A stretch of 64,000 nucleotides of DNA from JAXMAZ01 sp046350115 (GCA_046350115.1 JAXMAZ010000015.1:62001-126000); one strand, 5' to 3'; counted from the first letter of the stretch, positions 24,276 to 32,546 are shown. The notes: a model not told the origin generated them from the letters alone. Program-made: numbers and translations.

Positions 24276-24490
24276 TTACTTGGCCATCGGCATCTGGGCC
24301 GGGGCGGCCGGGACGGCCGTCGCCGGGACCGGGGTACCGACCGTCGAATTACCGGGTTGCTCGGCGGGAGCGGGGTGGCGTCGCCGGGGTGGTTGGTGCA
24401 GTCGCACCGGCCGCCCACGTGCTTGCACCGGGCCGGCGGCGAACACCCCGAAGACGGCGGAAAGAAGGAGCGCACGGCGTCTGACGGTCC
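24276..24490 (-). pseudogene. Possible small secreted Pro/Ala-rich peptide without a clear start
   Basis: Minus-strand frame reading TVRRRALLLSAVFGVFAAG, a good signal peptide, followed by a basic and Pro-rich stretch and a C-terminus ending PAPAQMPMAK before a TAA at 24276-24278. Planctomycetes encode many such short secreted peptides. No ATG, GTG or TTG opens this frame near the signal peptide; an ATG at the right distance is in another frame. It is therefore either frameshifted or starts from a non-standard codon. Weak evidence overall. Confidence 0.3.
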
Positions 24491-24759
24491 ATCCGTGGAG
24501 GGGGAGACAAACCCCGCCCCGCCGGCCGGGCCGGCCACGCCGGGGTGGACGGCGGCCGCCCGCGGCCGGCGAGGCCGGGGGGATAAGGCGTGTCGACGGC
24601 CCGCCTCCGTGCGCGAACCGCCGACCCCCGGTCAGCCCGCCCGTCGGCTCCTGCCGAACGGCCGGGTTGACGCACCTTTCATCGTCCCCCGTCCTTTGCC
24701 GGCTTCACCCGTTTTCGCGGCCGGGCCGGTTTTCCCCGGCGGCGGGAAATACACTCCTG
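24491..24759. other. Intergenic stretch, no gene seen
   Basis: GC-rich sequence between the possible peptide and the family A repeat. Short purine- or pyrimidine-biased runs, no tRNA-like fold, no supported ORF. Confidence 0.5.
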
Positions 24760-24869
24760 GTAGGGTGCGTGGAGGCTGTGCGCAACGCACCGCGGGACTT
24801 CTCCCCGGGATGCTACCGTTGCCGGGCCGGTGCGTTTCGGTCGCAAAGCCTCCCTCAACGGCACCCTAC
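24760..24869. repeat. Family A inverted repeat
   Basis: Left arm 24760-24791 (GTAGGGTGCGTGGAGGC...) and right arm 24829-24869 (GGTGCGTTTCGGTCGCAAAG...ACCCTAC); arms imperfect, with extra bases in the right arm. It ends 18 bases before the nucleotidyltransferase start. It has no adjacent upstream protein gene on the plus strand, unlike most copies. Confidence 0.85.
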
Positions 24870-24887
24870 GGAACCACGGGAACGCGA

Positions 24888-25583
24888 ATGGACTGCATCA
24901 TCCTGGCGGCCGGCAAGGGCACCCGCCTCCGCCCGCACACCGACACCTGCCCGAAGCCGCTGCTGCCGGTGCAGGGCCGGCCGATCCTCGACTGGATCAT
25001 CGGGGCGCTGCCGCCGGTGGACCGGCTGGTGGTGGTGGTCAACTACCTGGCCGGGCAGATCGAGGAGTACCTGGAGCGGCAGCGGCACGTCCGCCGGTGG
25101 AGCGTCGTCCGGCAGGCCGAGCCGCGTGGCACCGGGGACGCCCTGATGAGCTGCGCCGGCAAGGTGACGTCCGAAAAGGTGATGGTGCTGAACGGGGACG
25201 ACCTGATCGGCCGGGCCGACCTGGCCGCCCTGGCCGCCGTCGAGATGGGCATCCTCGCCCACCCGGTGCAAGAGCCGGACAGCTTCGGCATCATCTTCCC
25301 GAATCCGGACGGGACGCTCGACCGGATCGTCGAGAAGCCGAAGGGGCTGGCCCCGCCGCAGTTGGCGAACATCGGCGGCTACCTGTTCCCCCGCAGCGTG
25401 TTCGACCTGACGCTGCCGCTCAGCCCGCGCGGGGAGTACGAGATCACCGACGCGGTCGCCCAACTGGCGGCGAAGCACCCGTTCCGGGTGGTGGAGGCCA
25501 TGTACTGGCTGCCGATCGGGACGGTAGCCGCCTGGGAGGCCAGCCAGACGGCGGACGTCACGCCGGCAGGCGGACGGGAATAA
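24888..25583 (+). CDS. NDP-sugar pyrophosphorylase-like nucleotidyltransferase
   Basis: 231 residues. The signature LAAGKGTRLRPHTDTCPKP at the N-terminus binds the nucleoside triphosphate and sugar phosphate, and VMVLNGDDLIGRADL gives the metal-binding Asp pair. Such enzymes make NDP-sugars (glucose-1-phosphate thymidylyl/uridylyltransferase or mannose-1-phosphate guanylyltransferase type). It lacks the C-terminal left-handed beta-helix of longer members. A much longer in-frame ORF exists upstream but reads through the repeat; the ATG at 24888 starts the conserved fold. Confidence 0.85.
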   Translation: MDCIILAAGKGTRLRPHTDTCPKPLLPVQGRPILDWIIGALPPVDRLVVVVNYLAGQIEEYLERQRHVRRWSVVRQAEPRGTGDALMSCAGKVTSEKVMVLNGDDLIGRADLAALAAVEMGILAHPVQEPDSFGIIFPNPDGTLDRIVEKPKGLAPPQLANIGGYLFPRSVFDLTLPLSPRGEYEITDAVAQLAAKHPFRVVEAMYWLPIGTVAAWEASQTADVTPAGGRE

Positions 25584-25633
25584 ACCGTCGCCGGACGGGG
25601 TCGGAAGAGTCGCCCAGCCGATGGACCCCCGTC

Positions 25634-26830
25634 ATGTCTCGCTCCTCCCGCCCCGGCCGACTGTGGGGCGTATCCGTCTTCGCACTCGGGCTGCTGGTCG
25701 CCGGCGGGCTGGCCGCGTGGCTCGTCCGCGGCTGGCTCGGGCCGCCACCGGCGGCCGGCACCGACGGGCCGCCGGACCGGGTCGTCGTCAGCCTGTCGGG
25801 TCAGCCGCAGACGCTGGCGTTCTCGCCGGACGGGCGGTGGCTGGCCGGCGGCACCTGGGGCGGGCTGCCGCCGCACACCGGGCCGGCCCAGGACGCCGCC
25901 GCCGTGTACCTGATCGACCCGGACGCGAAGTCCGTCACCGCCACCCTTGAGTTGAAGAACTACGTTCAGGCCATCGCCTTCTCCCCGGACGGCAAGCTGC
26001 TGGCCGTCGCCACCGCCCCGCCGGTCACGGCCATCCCGACGGCGCGGCCGCCGGGCGAGTTGGTGGTGTGCGAGGTGCCGGGGCTGGCGGTCAAGCACCG
26101 GGCGACGGCTGCGGTCAAGGCCGGGTTCTGGGACGTGGCCTGGGCCGGCAACGGGTCGGCCGTGTACACGGTCGAGGGGCTGACCGACTACCTGTCCACG
26201 AACACGGTCCGCGGCTGGGCGGCGCCCGGGTGGGCGGAGCGGCCGGCGATCACTCAGCCGCAGACGCTGTGCTTCTCGGCCGTCGCCGTCTCGCCGGACG
26301 GCAAGACGGTGGCCGTCACCGACATGACCAGTCAGGTCGGCTCGCCGGTGGTTCGGCTGTTCGACACCGCCAGCGGCCAAGAGGGGGCTACCACGGTCGT
26401 CCCGCTGGTGATGGCCCCGACCCTGGCGTTCGCCGCCGACGGTCAAGCGATCCGGGCGGACGACCGGGGCACCTTTGGCTGGTTCGACCCGACCACCGGG
26501 AAGACCGCTCAACCCTGCCCGCTGGCGGCGACGGGAGTCGCCCGGTCCCGGTACTCGCGGGCGCGGGCGGTGTCAGCCGACGCCGGCTTGCTGGCGGCCG
26601 GTGAGATGAACCGGACGAAACTGGTCGGGCAAGGGCTGTTCGACAAGCAGAACTACGGGGCGTTCGTCGAACTGACCGGGGCGGACGGGACACGGCTCGG
26701 GCGGTGGCGGCTGGCCGACGAGTACGGCAGCCCGCCGGCCGTCGCCCTGACCGCCGACGGCGGCCGGGTGGCCGCGACCTTCGGCACCCCGGCCGGCGGG
26801 GTGGTCGTCGTCTGGCCGGTGCCGAGGTGA
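25634..26830 (+). CDS. Membrane-anchored WD40-like beta-propeller protein
   Basis: 398 residues. One N-terminal transmembrane helix (LWGVSVFALGLLVAGGLAAW, about residues 10-30), then an extracytoplasmic domain with recurring WD40/YVTN-type blades: QTLAFSPDGRWLAGG, QAIAFSPDGKLLAVA, VAVSPDGKTVAV, PTLAFAADGQAI and VALTADGGRVAAT. No enzymatic motif. WD40-like proteins are abundant in planctomycetes and probably mediate protein interactions. It lies 50 bases behind the nucleotidyltransferase. Confidence 0.75.
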   Translation: MSRSSRPGRLWGVSVFALGLLVAGGLAAWLVRGWLGPPPAAGTDGPPDRVVVSLSGQPQTLAFSPDGRWLAGGTWGGLPPHTGPAQDAAAVYLIDPDAKSVTATLELKNYVQAIAFSPDGKLLAVATAPPVTAIPTARPPGELVVCEVPGLAVKHRATAAVKAGFWDVAWAGNGSAVYTVEGLTDYLSTNTVRGWAAPGWAERPAITQPQTLCFSAVAVSPDGKTVAVTDMTSQVGSPVVRLFDTASGQEGATTVVPLVMAPTLAFAADGQAIRADDRGTFGWFDPTTGKTAQPCPLAATGVARSRYSRARAVSADAGLLAAGEMNRTKLVGQGLFDKQNYGAFVELTGADGTRLGRWRLADEYGSPPAVALTADGGRVAATFGTPAGGVVVVWPVPR

Positions 26831-26835
26831 GGGCG

Positions 26836-27624
26836 TCAGCCGGGCGGGGTCGGCAGCCCGGCCGCCCGCAGGACGTCCGCCGCCCAGGCGGCGTCGGTCG
26901 GAGAAAGGGGCGGGTCCGGCGGGTCGGCGTACACCCGGTACGCATACCCCGCCGCGTCGTACACCCGGTGCAGCAGCGCTTGCAGGTCGAGCGTCGGCTC
27001 GGGCAGGCCGGGCCGCAGTGGGATCGGCACCGGCGGCAACGGCTCTCGCAAGCGGATCGGCCAGAAGTCGGCCCGCGGGCGGGCGTCCGGCCGGCTGACG
27101 GTGACGCAGTAGTCGCACGCGGGCATGTCGGCCGCCGGCATCCGCGGCCACCGCCGGAGCAAGTCGATCTCCACGTAGCTGGCGTCGCTCGCCAGCAGCG
27201 CCCGCCGCTTCTCCTCGAACTGTCGGCGGTCCTTGCCGGGCCGTTTGTTCGCCGGGCTGAGCAGCTCGACCACCGTCACCACCCGCTGGCCGTACCGGTC
27301 CCGGACCTCCAAATAGGTGAGCCGGGCGCGGTCGAAGTCCTCCGGCAACGTTACCGTGGCCGGGGCGGCCAGGGTGCCCACCGACGGTCCCACGGCCGGC
27401 CCGGTCCGCGGGTCCGCCGCCGACAGGTCCGCGTGGTATGCCGGCCCGCTCGCCCCGGCCTCGGGGTCGGTGACGAACACGTGTTCGCCCAGCTCGACGA
27501 CGAAGTGCGGCAGCGTCTGGGCGTTCAGGATCTCGGCCGCGTACACCAGGCACCGGTCGTGGAACCCGGTCCAGACGGCCGGGTGTTCGAGGTACGGGTT
27601 CATTCCCGGGAACGGCGACGGCAT
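26836..27624 (-). CDS. DUF4058 family protein (copy 1)
   Basis: 262 residues with the family's invariant start MPSPFPGMNPYLEHPAVW. Other shared segments: RYGQRVVTVVELLSPANKRPG, SYVEIDLLR, CDYCVTVSRP, PIRLREPLPPVPIPL and DLQALLHRVYDAAGYA. The ELLSPxNK block recalls the core of PD-(D/E)XK nucleases, but this is only a suggestion; the function is unknown. The neighbouring gene at 27654 is a paralogue in tandem, and a third copy lies at 48711. Confidence 0.85.
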   Translation of the reverse strand: MPSPFPGMNPYLEHPAVWTGFHDRCLVYAAEILNAQTLPHFVVELGEHVFVTDPEAGASGPAYHADLSAADPRTGPAVGPSVGTLAAPATVTLPEDFDRARLTYLEVRDRYGQRVVTVVELLSPANKRPGKDRRQFEEKRRALLASDASYVEIDLLRRWPRMPAADMPACDYCVTVSRPDARPRADFWPIRLREPLPPVPIPLRPGLPEPTLDLQALLHRVYDAAGYAYRVYADPPDPPLSPTDAAWAADVLRAAGLPTPPG

Positions 27625-27653
27625 CCCCTTCCCTCCGGCGGCCGCCTGAGATT

Positions 27654-28430
27654 CTACCGGTCCGGCCGCCCGGCCGCCCGCAGGACGTCCGCCGCCCAGG
27701 CGGCGTCGGCCGGGGTCAGACGTGGGACCGGGGGCTGGGCGTAGACCGTATCCTCATACCCGGCCCCGTCGTACACCCGGTGCAGCAGCGACTGGAGGTC
27801 GAGCCGGGCGTCGGGGTGGGCCGGTTCGAGCGGGACCGGGATCGGCGGCAACGGCTCCCGCAACCGGACCGGCCACAGGTCCACGTTCGGCCGGTCGGCC
27901 GGCCGGCTCACCATCACGCAGTAGTCGCACTCCGGCCGCCCGTCCACCGGCGGTCGTCGACCGCCCCGCAGCAGGTCGATCTCGACGTAATTGATCCCGG
28001 CGTTCAACAGCCGCCGCCGCTTCCGCAGGTACTTCTCGCGGTCCGGGCCGGGGGTCTTGTTCGCCGGGCTGAGCAACTCGATCACCGTTACCAGCCGGTG
28101 GTCGGTGGTCGTCACCACTTCGAGGTAGGCCAGCCGCAGCGGGTCGAGGTCGGGCAGCACGCCGCGGACCGGAGCGGCTGTGACCGCGGCGCTCGTCCCG
28201 GTCGGCGGCGAGCCTCGCCCGGTCAGCCCGAGGTCCACGTCGGAGGAGCCGACCAGCGCCCGCTCGTCCGCGTCCCGCAGGTAGATTTGCTCCTGCACCC
28301 GGACGAAGTACCGCGGCCGGACCTGCGGCGTCAGCGCCTCCCGGGCGGCCGGGATGAACGTCTGGTGGAAGTCCACCCAGACGGCCGGGTGCTCGAGGTA
28401 CGGGTTCATTCCCGGGAACGGCGACGGCAT
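27654..28430 (-). CDS. DUF4058 family protein (copy 2)
   Basis: 258 residues from the ATG opening MPSPFPGMNPYLEHPAVW; an in-frame ATG 27 bases upstream is less likely because the paralogues begin at this motif. Shared with copy 1: LVTVIELLSPANKTPGPD, NYVEIDLLRGGRR, CDYCVMVSRP, PVRLREPLPPIPVPL and LQSLLHRVYDGAGY. It ends 29 bases before copy 1 begins, on the same strand, so the two are a tandem duplication. Function unknown. Confidence 0.85.
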   Translation of the reverse strand: MPSPFPGMNPYLEHPAVWVDFHQTFIPAAREALTPQVRPRYFVRVQEQIYLRDADERALVGSSDVDLGLTGRGSPPTGTSAAVTAAPVRGVLPDLDPLRLAYLEVVTTTDHRLVTVIELLSPANKTPGPDREKYLRKRRRLLNAGINYVEIDLLRGGRRPPVDGRPECDYCVMVSRPADRPNVDLWPVRLREPLPPIPVPLEPAHPDARLDLQSLLHRVYDGAGYEDTVYAQPPVPRLTPADAAWAADVLRAAGRPDR

Positions 28431-28513
28431 CCCCTTCCCTCCGGCGGCTGGGTGCATTCTACTGGTACGGGGGTTGCATCGGGTTCACCGTTTCCCACTC
28501 CGGAGGGACGGCC

Positions 28514-28723
28514 ATGACGACCGACCACGACCACGGGGACACCGGCCACTGCGGGCACTGCAAGTGGTGGCAGGGGGAGCCGACCGGCACCCACGACCTC
28601 GACTCGCCCGGCGTCTGCCAGCAGGAGGAGCTGGTCCACTTCCAACTGGCGGTGTCCGCGGGCAGCGGGTGCAACCGGTTCGAACCGGCGACCGTCGGGG
28701 CCGGGATCAGCGAGCACGACTGA
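28514..28723 (+). CDS. Small Cys/His-rich protein
   Basis: 69 residues. HCGHCKWWQG, GVCQQEE and GCNRFEP provide four cysteines spaced like a small zinc- or iron-binding fold, with a His/Asp-rich N-terminus. A close ATG with GGAGGG upstream supports translation. No family recognised. It lies upstream of the SAM riboswitch on the same strand. Confidence 0.6.
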   Translation: MTTDHDHGDTGHCGHCKWWQGEPTGTHDLDSPGVCQQEELVHFQLAVSAGSGCNRFEPATVGAGISEHD

Positions 28724-28789
28724 CCGGCCGCCGGCGGCGATTCGTGGGATTCCGGTTGCCGCCCGGTGAGCGGTCGCATATCCTTTTGG

Positions 28790-28818
28790 CAACCGCGGTC
28801 GGCCTCCGGCCGCGGGTT
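28790..28818 (+). terminator. Hairpin downstream of the small Cys-rich gene
   Basis: CAACCGCGG and CCGCGGGTTG flank a short loop between the small gene and the riboswitch. The right side runs into TTGACA at 28817-28822, so hairpin and possible -35 element overlap. There is no T-tract. Confidence 0.3.
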
Positions 28819-28835
28819 GACAATTAAGCTGGTGA

Positions 28836-28992
28836 GTATCTTATCCAGAGTGGCTGAGGGTTCAGGCCCGACGACGCCACAGCAACCGGCCGGCCGAGCG
28901 TGTCGCCCGACAGGCTCCCCGGTGCTGGTGCTACCTCCTGCCCGACGACCGCCCGGGGTTCGCCCGGTGCCCTGTCGGGGCAGATAAGATAC
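28836..28992 (+). promoter_or_regulatory. SAM riboswitch (SAM-I clan)
   Basis: P1 is a perfect 10-bp helix: 28836-28845 with 28983-28992. Between them are the conserved SAM-I elements: GAGGGTTCAGGCCCGACGA, then CAGCAACC at 28880-28887, then GGTGCTACCTCCTGC at 28927-28941. The downstream sequence TCTTATCT (29023-29030) can pair with AGATAAGA at 28982-28989 in the P1 3' strand. The run CTCACCAGC (29029-29037) can pair with GCTGGTGAG at 28828-28836. These alternative helices look like the expression platform. Binding of SAM should lower expression of the downstream threonine-synthase-like gene, which is unusual company for this riboswitch. Confidence 0.9.
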
Positions 28993-29152
28993 CGAGCCGA
29001 GGCGGCGGCGCCCCGGCCGTTCTCTTATCTCACCAGCCGCCTCGCTGTTCCCGGCTCACCCCCGGCGGACGCCCGCGGCGGCCCTTCTGGATAACGCCTC
29101 ACCCCGACCCCGTGTCACCGGCCCCGCGCCGCCACCGGAAAGGGTGTGACCC

Positions 29153-30415
29153 GTGCCCGTGTCCGACTTCGCCACCGGCCTGAAGTGCAAGGTCTGCGGC
29201 AAGCTGTACCCGAAGACCCCGGTCAACTTCTGCACCGACGACTTCGGCCCGCTGGAGGTGGTGTACGACTACGCCGCCGTCGCCCCGAACATCAGCCGGG
29301 CGAAGATCGAGAAGCGGCCGCGGACCATGTGGCGGTATCGGGAGCTGCTCCCGCTGGACGGCGAGCCGACGGTCGGGCCGCAGGTCGGCGGCACCCCGCT
29401 CATCCGGGCCGACCGGCTGGCCGACGCCCTCGGCGTCGAACGGCTGTGGATCAAGAACGACGCGGTCAACTTCCCCACCCTGTCGTTCAAAGACCGGGTC
29501 GTCTCGGTCGCGCTCTCCAAGGCCCGGGAGTTCGGCTTCCGCACGGTCGGGTGCGCCAGCACCGGCAACCTGGCGAACAGCGTCGCCGCGAACGCCGCCC
29601 AGGCCGGGCTGGAGACGTTCATCTTCGTCCCGTCCGACCTGGAGAAGTCGAAGATCCTCGGCACCAGCGTGTACGGGGCGAAGGTGGTCGGCGTCACCGG
29701 CACCTACGACGAGGTGAACCGGCTCTGCACCCAGGTGGCGTTCAAGTACAACTGGGGGTTCGTCAATATCAACCTCCGGCCGTTCTACGCCGAGGGGTCC
29801 AAGACGATGGGGTTCGAGATCGCCGAAGACCTCGGCTGGCGGTTCCCCCGGCACGTCGTCGCCCCGATGGCCGGCGGCAGCCTGATCGGCAAGCTGTCCA
29901 AGGCGTTCGACGAGCTGCACGCGGTCGGGCTGGTCGGTGACAAGCCGACGACCCGGTTCTACGGGGCGCAGGCGACCGGGTGCAACCCGATCAGCGACTG
30001 CGTGAAGTCCAACCGGGACCGGCACAAGCCGATCCGCAAGCCGAACACCATCTGCAAGAGCCTGGCCATCGGCGACCCGGCGGACGGGTACTTCTCGGCC
30101 CAGCTCATCAAGAACAGCGGCGGGTGGGCGGAGGACGTGACCGACGACGAGATCGTCGAGGGCATGCTACTCCTGGCCCGGACGGAGGGGGTGTTCGCCG
30201 AGACGGCCGGCGGGGTGACGCTGGCGGTCGCCCGCAAGCTGATCGAGCAGGGCCGCCTCCCGCGGAACGAGGAGATCGTGCTCTGTATCACCGGCAACGG
30301 GCTGAAGACCCAGGAGTGCGTTGCCGAGGCGGTCGAGCGGCCGGCGGTCATCAAGCCGTCCCTGGACGCGTTCGACGCGGTGTACGCCGGGGCCGGCGAG
30401 CCGGTGCTGGCGTGA
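29153..30415 (+). CDS. thrC: Threonine synthase-like PLP enzyme under SAM riboswitch control
   Basis: 420 residues from GTG. The N-terminus has a zinc-ribbon-like cysteine set (CKVCGKLYP, NFC; Cys12, Cys15, Cys27). The PLP lysine is Lys113 in TLSFKDRVVS, with the phosphate loop GCASTGNLANSVAA and the C-terminal GNGLKTQECV. By family it converts O-phosphohomoserine to threonine. Its SAM riboswitch, and the Gly-Gly sulfur carrier and ThiF-type enzyme downstream, instead suggest a homocysteine-forming role with carrier thiocarboxylate as sulfur donor (inference). Both chemistries start from O-phosphohomoserine. The threonine synthase annotation is the conservative one. Confidence 0.85.
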   Translation: MPVSDFATGLKCKVCGKLYPKTPVNFCTDDFGPLEVVYDYAAVAPNISRAKIEKRPRTMWRYRELLPLDGEPTVGPQVGGTPLIRADRLADALGVERLWIKNDAVNFPTLSFKDRVVSVALSKAREFGFRTVGCASTGNLANSVAANAAQAGLETFIFVPSDLEKSKILGTSVYGAKVVGVTGTYDEVNRLCTQVAFKYNWGFVNINLRPFYAEGSKTMGFEIAEDLGWRFPRHVVAPMAGGSLIGKLSKAFDELHAVGLVGDKPTTRFYGAQATGCNPISDCVKSNRDRHKPIRKPNTICKSLAIGDPADGYFSAQLIKNSGGWAEDVTDDEIVEGMLLLARTEGVFAETAGGVTLAVARKLIEQGRLPRNEEIVLCITGNGLKTQECVAEAVERPAVIKPSLDAFDAVYAGAGEPVLA

Positions 30416-30419
30416 ATTT

Positions 30420-30530
30420 GTAGGGTGCGTTGAGGAGGCTTTGCGACGAAACGCACCGCAACCGGCAACGACAGCCGCCGACGGGGCCAACTCACACCGG
30501 TGCGTTTCGCAAAGCCTCAACGCACCCTAC
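30420..30530. repeat. Family A inverted repeat between thrC and moaD genes
   Basis: Left arm 30420-30457 and right arm 30499-30530, both with GTAGGGTGCGTTGAGG/GCCTCAACGCACCCTAC termini. It begins 4 bases after the thrC-like stop and ends 10 bases before the moaD-like ATG. It could terminate or process the transcript between them, giving the sulfur carrier a different expression level from the enzyme. Confidence 0.9.
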
Positions 30531-30540
30531 GAGAAGAACG

Positions 30541-30813
30541 ATGCCTGTAACGGTCCAAATCCCGACCCCGATGCGGGAGCAGGCGGGGGGGAACAGCGAG
30601 GTGGCGGTCCCGGCCGGGACGGTGAAAGCCGTGCTCGACGCCCTGACCGCCGCCCACCCGGCCCTCGGCCCGAAGCTGTTCGACGGCGGCCGGCTGCGGC
30701 CCCACGTCAACGTGTTCGTCAACGACGAGGACATCCGCTACCTGGACGAGCTGGACACGGCGGTGGCGGACGGCCAGACGGTCGCCCTCATCCCGGCGGT
30801 GGCCGGCGGATGA
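30541..30813 (+). CDS. MoaD/ThiS-like sulfur carrier protein
   Basis: 90 residues with a ubiquitin-like beta-grasp pattern: PVTVQIPTPMREQ, VKAVLDALTAAHPAL, VNVFVNDEDIRYL, DGQTVALIPAVAGG. The chain ends in Gly-Gly, which a ThiF/MoeB-type enzyme adenylates and converts to a thiocarboxylate. No moaE or other molybdopterin gene is nearby, so a role in molybdopterin synthesis is not supported. A ThiF-type partner lies at 32547 and a desulfurase at 34890. Its stop overlaps the next gene's start (ATGA). Confidence 0.85.
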   Translation: MPVTVQIPTPMREQAGGNSEVAVPAGTVKAVLDALTAAHPALGPKLFDGGRLRPHVNVFVNDEDIRYLDELDTAVADGQTVALIPAVAGG

Positions 30814-32075
30814 GCCGCCCCTGGCTGAAGTGGGTCGCCCTGTGGGGGACGTTCCTGGCCGTCCGGGCCGAGTACTTCCCCGCCGCCGTCGCCCCGCGGG
30901 AGCTGTACGAGGTCGAACGGACCGCCCTGTGCCTGGTCGAGCGTGGCTTCCTCGGCGACCCGTACCCCGGGCACGACGGCCCGTCCGCCCACGCCGCCCC
31001 GCTGTACCCGACCGTCCTGGCCGGGGTGTACGCCGCCGGGGGCGACTGGCCCACCCGGTTCGCGACGCAGGCGGCGCTCGGCACCCTGCTGTCGCTGGCC
31101 GGGATGAGCCTGCTGCCGGCGGTCGGCCGGGCGGTCGTCGGGTCCGGCCGGGCCGGGTGGGCGGCAGCCTGGCTGTTCGCCGTCCTGCCGTTCGAGTACA
31201 AGGTGCAGATCGACGGCCAGTGGGAGACGGCCGCGTCGTTCCTGGGGGCGAACGGCCTCCTCCTCCAGATGCGGGCGACCCAGGCGGCCGGGTGGCGGGT
31301 CCGGTCGGCCGTCCGGCTCGGCGGGCTGACCGGGGTGTTGGTGCTGCTCAACCCGTCGTTCGGCCCGGCCCTGGTGCTGCTGGTCCTCGGCGAGCTGGCC
31401 CTCCGCTCCGACCGGCACGCGGTGCTGGCCGGCGGCCTCGTGGCCGGGCTGACGGCGGGGGCGGTGGTCGCCCCGTGGGTGGGGCGGAACTTCGTCCAGC
31501 TCGGCGGGTTCTGCCCGGTCCGCAGCAACGCCGGGCTGGAGCTGTGGTTCGGCAACAACCCGGAGTCGGACGGGACGGCTATCTGGGTGTCCGCCATCGC
31601 CAACCCGCTGTCCAAGCGGGCGCCGTTCAAGAACCCGCCGGAGGTGGCCGAGCTGCGGCGGGTCGGCGAGCTGAGCTACATGAACGCCCGCCGGCAGGAG
31701 GCGGTCGACTGGATCAAGGCGAACCCCGACCGGTTCGCCCGGCTGACGGCCCAGCGGGGGGTCATGTACTGGCTCCCGCCGCCCGGTCTGTGGTACACGG
31801 CCGGCGAGTCGGACGCCTTCCGGGCGGTCCGGACCGCCTCGTACTGGGCGGTGTCCCTCGGGGCGGCGGTCGGGCTGGCCCGGCTGTGGGGCCGGGACCG
31901 CGGGGCGTTCGTCGCCGCGGCGGCTCTGCTGCTCGGGCTGACGGCCGCGTACTACATCACCGTGATCGACCCCCGGCACACCCTCCCGCTGCGGGGGCTG
32001 ACCCTGGTGCTGGCGGCGGACGCGGCCCTCAGGCTGTTCGGTCGTTCGCCCCCGGAGGCCGGCAACCATGACTGA
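30810..32075 (+). CDS. Polytopic membrane glycosyltransferase-like protein
   Basis: 421 residues with about nine to ten membrane spans (ALGTLLSLAGMSLLPAV, GGLTGVLVLLNPSFGPALVL, AGGLVAGLTAGAVVAPWVG and others). The organisation resembles PMT/GT39-type lipid-linked-sugar glycosyltransferases: acidic residues in the first loop (ELYEVERTALCLVERG) and a large periplasmic segment with LELWFGNNPESDGTAIW. It overlaps the sulfur carrier gene by 4 bases and the next gene by 8, so it is co-translated with them despite an apparently unrelated role. Confidence 0.75.
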   Translation: MSRPWLKWVALWGTFLAVRAEYFPAAVAPRELYEVERTALCLVERGFLGDPYPGHDGPSAHAAPLYPTVLAGVYAAGGDWPTRFATQAALGTLLSLAGMSLLPAVGRAVVGSGRAGWAAAWLFAVLPFEYKVQIDGQWETAASFLGANGLLLQMRATQAAGWRVRSAVRLGGLTGVLVLLNPSFGPALVLLVLGELALRSDRHAVLAGGLVAGLTAGAVVAPWVGRNFVQLGGFCPVRSNAGLELWFGNNPESDGTAIWVSAIANPLSKRAPFKNPPEVAELRRVGELSYMNARRQEAVDWIKANPDRFARLTAQRGVMYWLPPPGLWYTAGESDAFRAVRTASYWAVSLGAAVGLARLWGRDRGAFVAAAALLLGLTAAYYITVIDPRHTLPLRGLTLVLAADAALRLFGRSPPEAGNHD

Positions 32076-32403
32076 CCCGACGCCGCCCGCCGACGAGACG
32101 CCGGAAGGCGCCGCCGTCTTCCCGCTCATCCCGGCCGAGCTCGGGGTGCATCCGCTGCTGCTGGCCGTGCTGCACGCCTACGTCTTCCTCGAAGGGTCGG
32201 ACCAGGCGGTGCTGAACGGGGCGGTGGCCGAGGAGGCGATGCAGTACCTGGTCACGTACCTCCAGCGGCTGACCAGCCCGGACCTGAAGCGGGTGCGGGA
32301 GGACCTGCAGACGCTGGTCGGGTTCGCCAAGCACGACAAGTGGCCGAAGCAACAGGTGCGGTTCCTGCAAGACTTCCTGACCGACAACGGCATCACCGGC
32401 TGA
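32068..32403 (+). CDS. Small hypothetical protein in the thrC-moaD-thiF operon
   Basis: 111 residues, mostly helical by composition (HPLLLAVLHAYVFLEGSD, AMQYLVTYLQRL, LKRVREDLQTLVGFAKHD). Acidic Pro-rich N-terminus. Its ATG lies within the end of the preceding gene. I recognise no family. It sits between the membrane glycosyltransferase and the ThiF-type enzyme. Confidence 0.7.
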   Translation: MTDPTPPADETPEGAAVFPLIPAELGVHPLLLAVLHAYVFLEGSDQAVLNGAVAEEAMQYLVTYLQRLTSPDLKRVREDLQTLVGFAKHDKWPKQQVRFLQDFLTDNGITG

Positions 32404-32404
32404 C

Positions 32405-32531
32405 CGTTTAGCCGCGAGGCGGAGGCTTTGCGGAGCCGAGCGCGCCACCCGCCCCCCCCGGGCTTCGCGCTCGACGAGTCGGGTTCCGGTCCCCGCGCTC
32501 GGCGCCGCGGACTCCGCCTCGCGGCTAAACG
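32405..32531. repeat. Type E inverted repeat
   Basis: Arms 32405-32443 and 32494-32531 (CGTTTAGCCGCGAGGCGGAGGC... with ...GCCTCGCGGCTAAACG), nearly perfect, 50-base centre rich in C and G. It begins 1 base after the preceding stop and ends 15 bases before the ThiF-type ATG. The GGAGGCTTTGCGG core recalls family A. Confidence 0.88.
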
Positions 32532-32546
32532 ATAAGGACTACCCCC

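Noticed and set aside
28817..28845. TTGACA (28817) with CTTATC (28840) as the riboswitch promoter
   Set aside because: The -10 would fall on the 5' strand of P1, which must be transcribed for the aptamer to form; the promoter is probably further upstream and was not identified.
30541..30813. Assignment of the MoaD-like protein to molybdopterin synthesis
   Set aside because: No moaE, moaA, moaC or moe genes are nearby apart from a ThiF-type enzyme, and the locus is under a SAM riboswitch.
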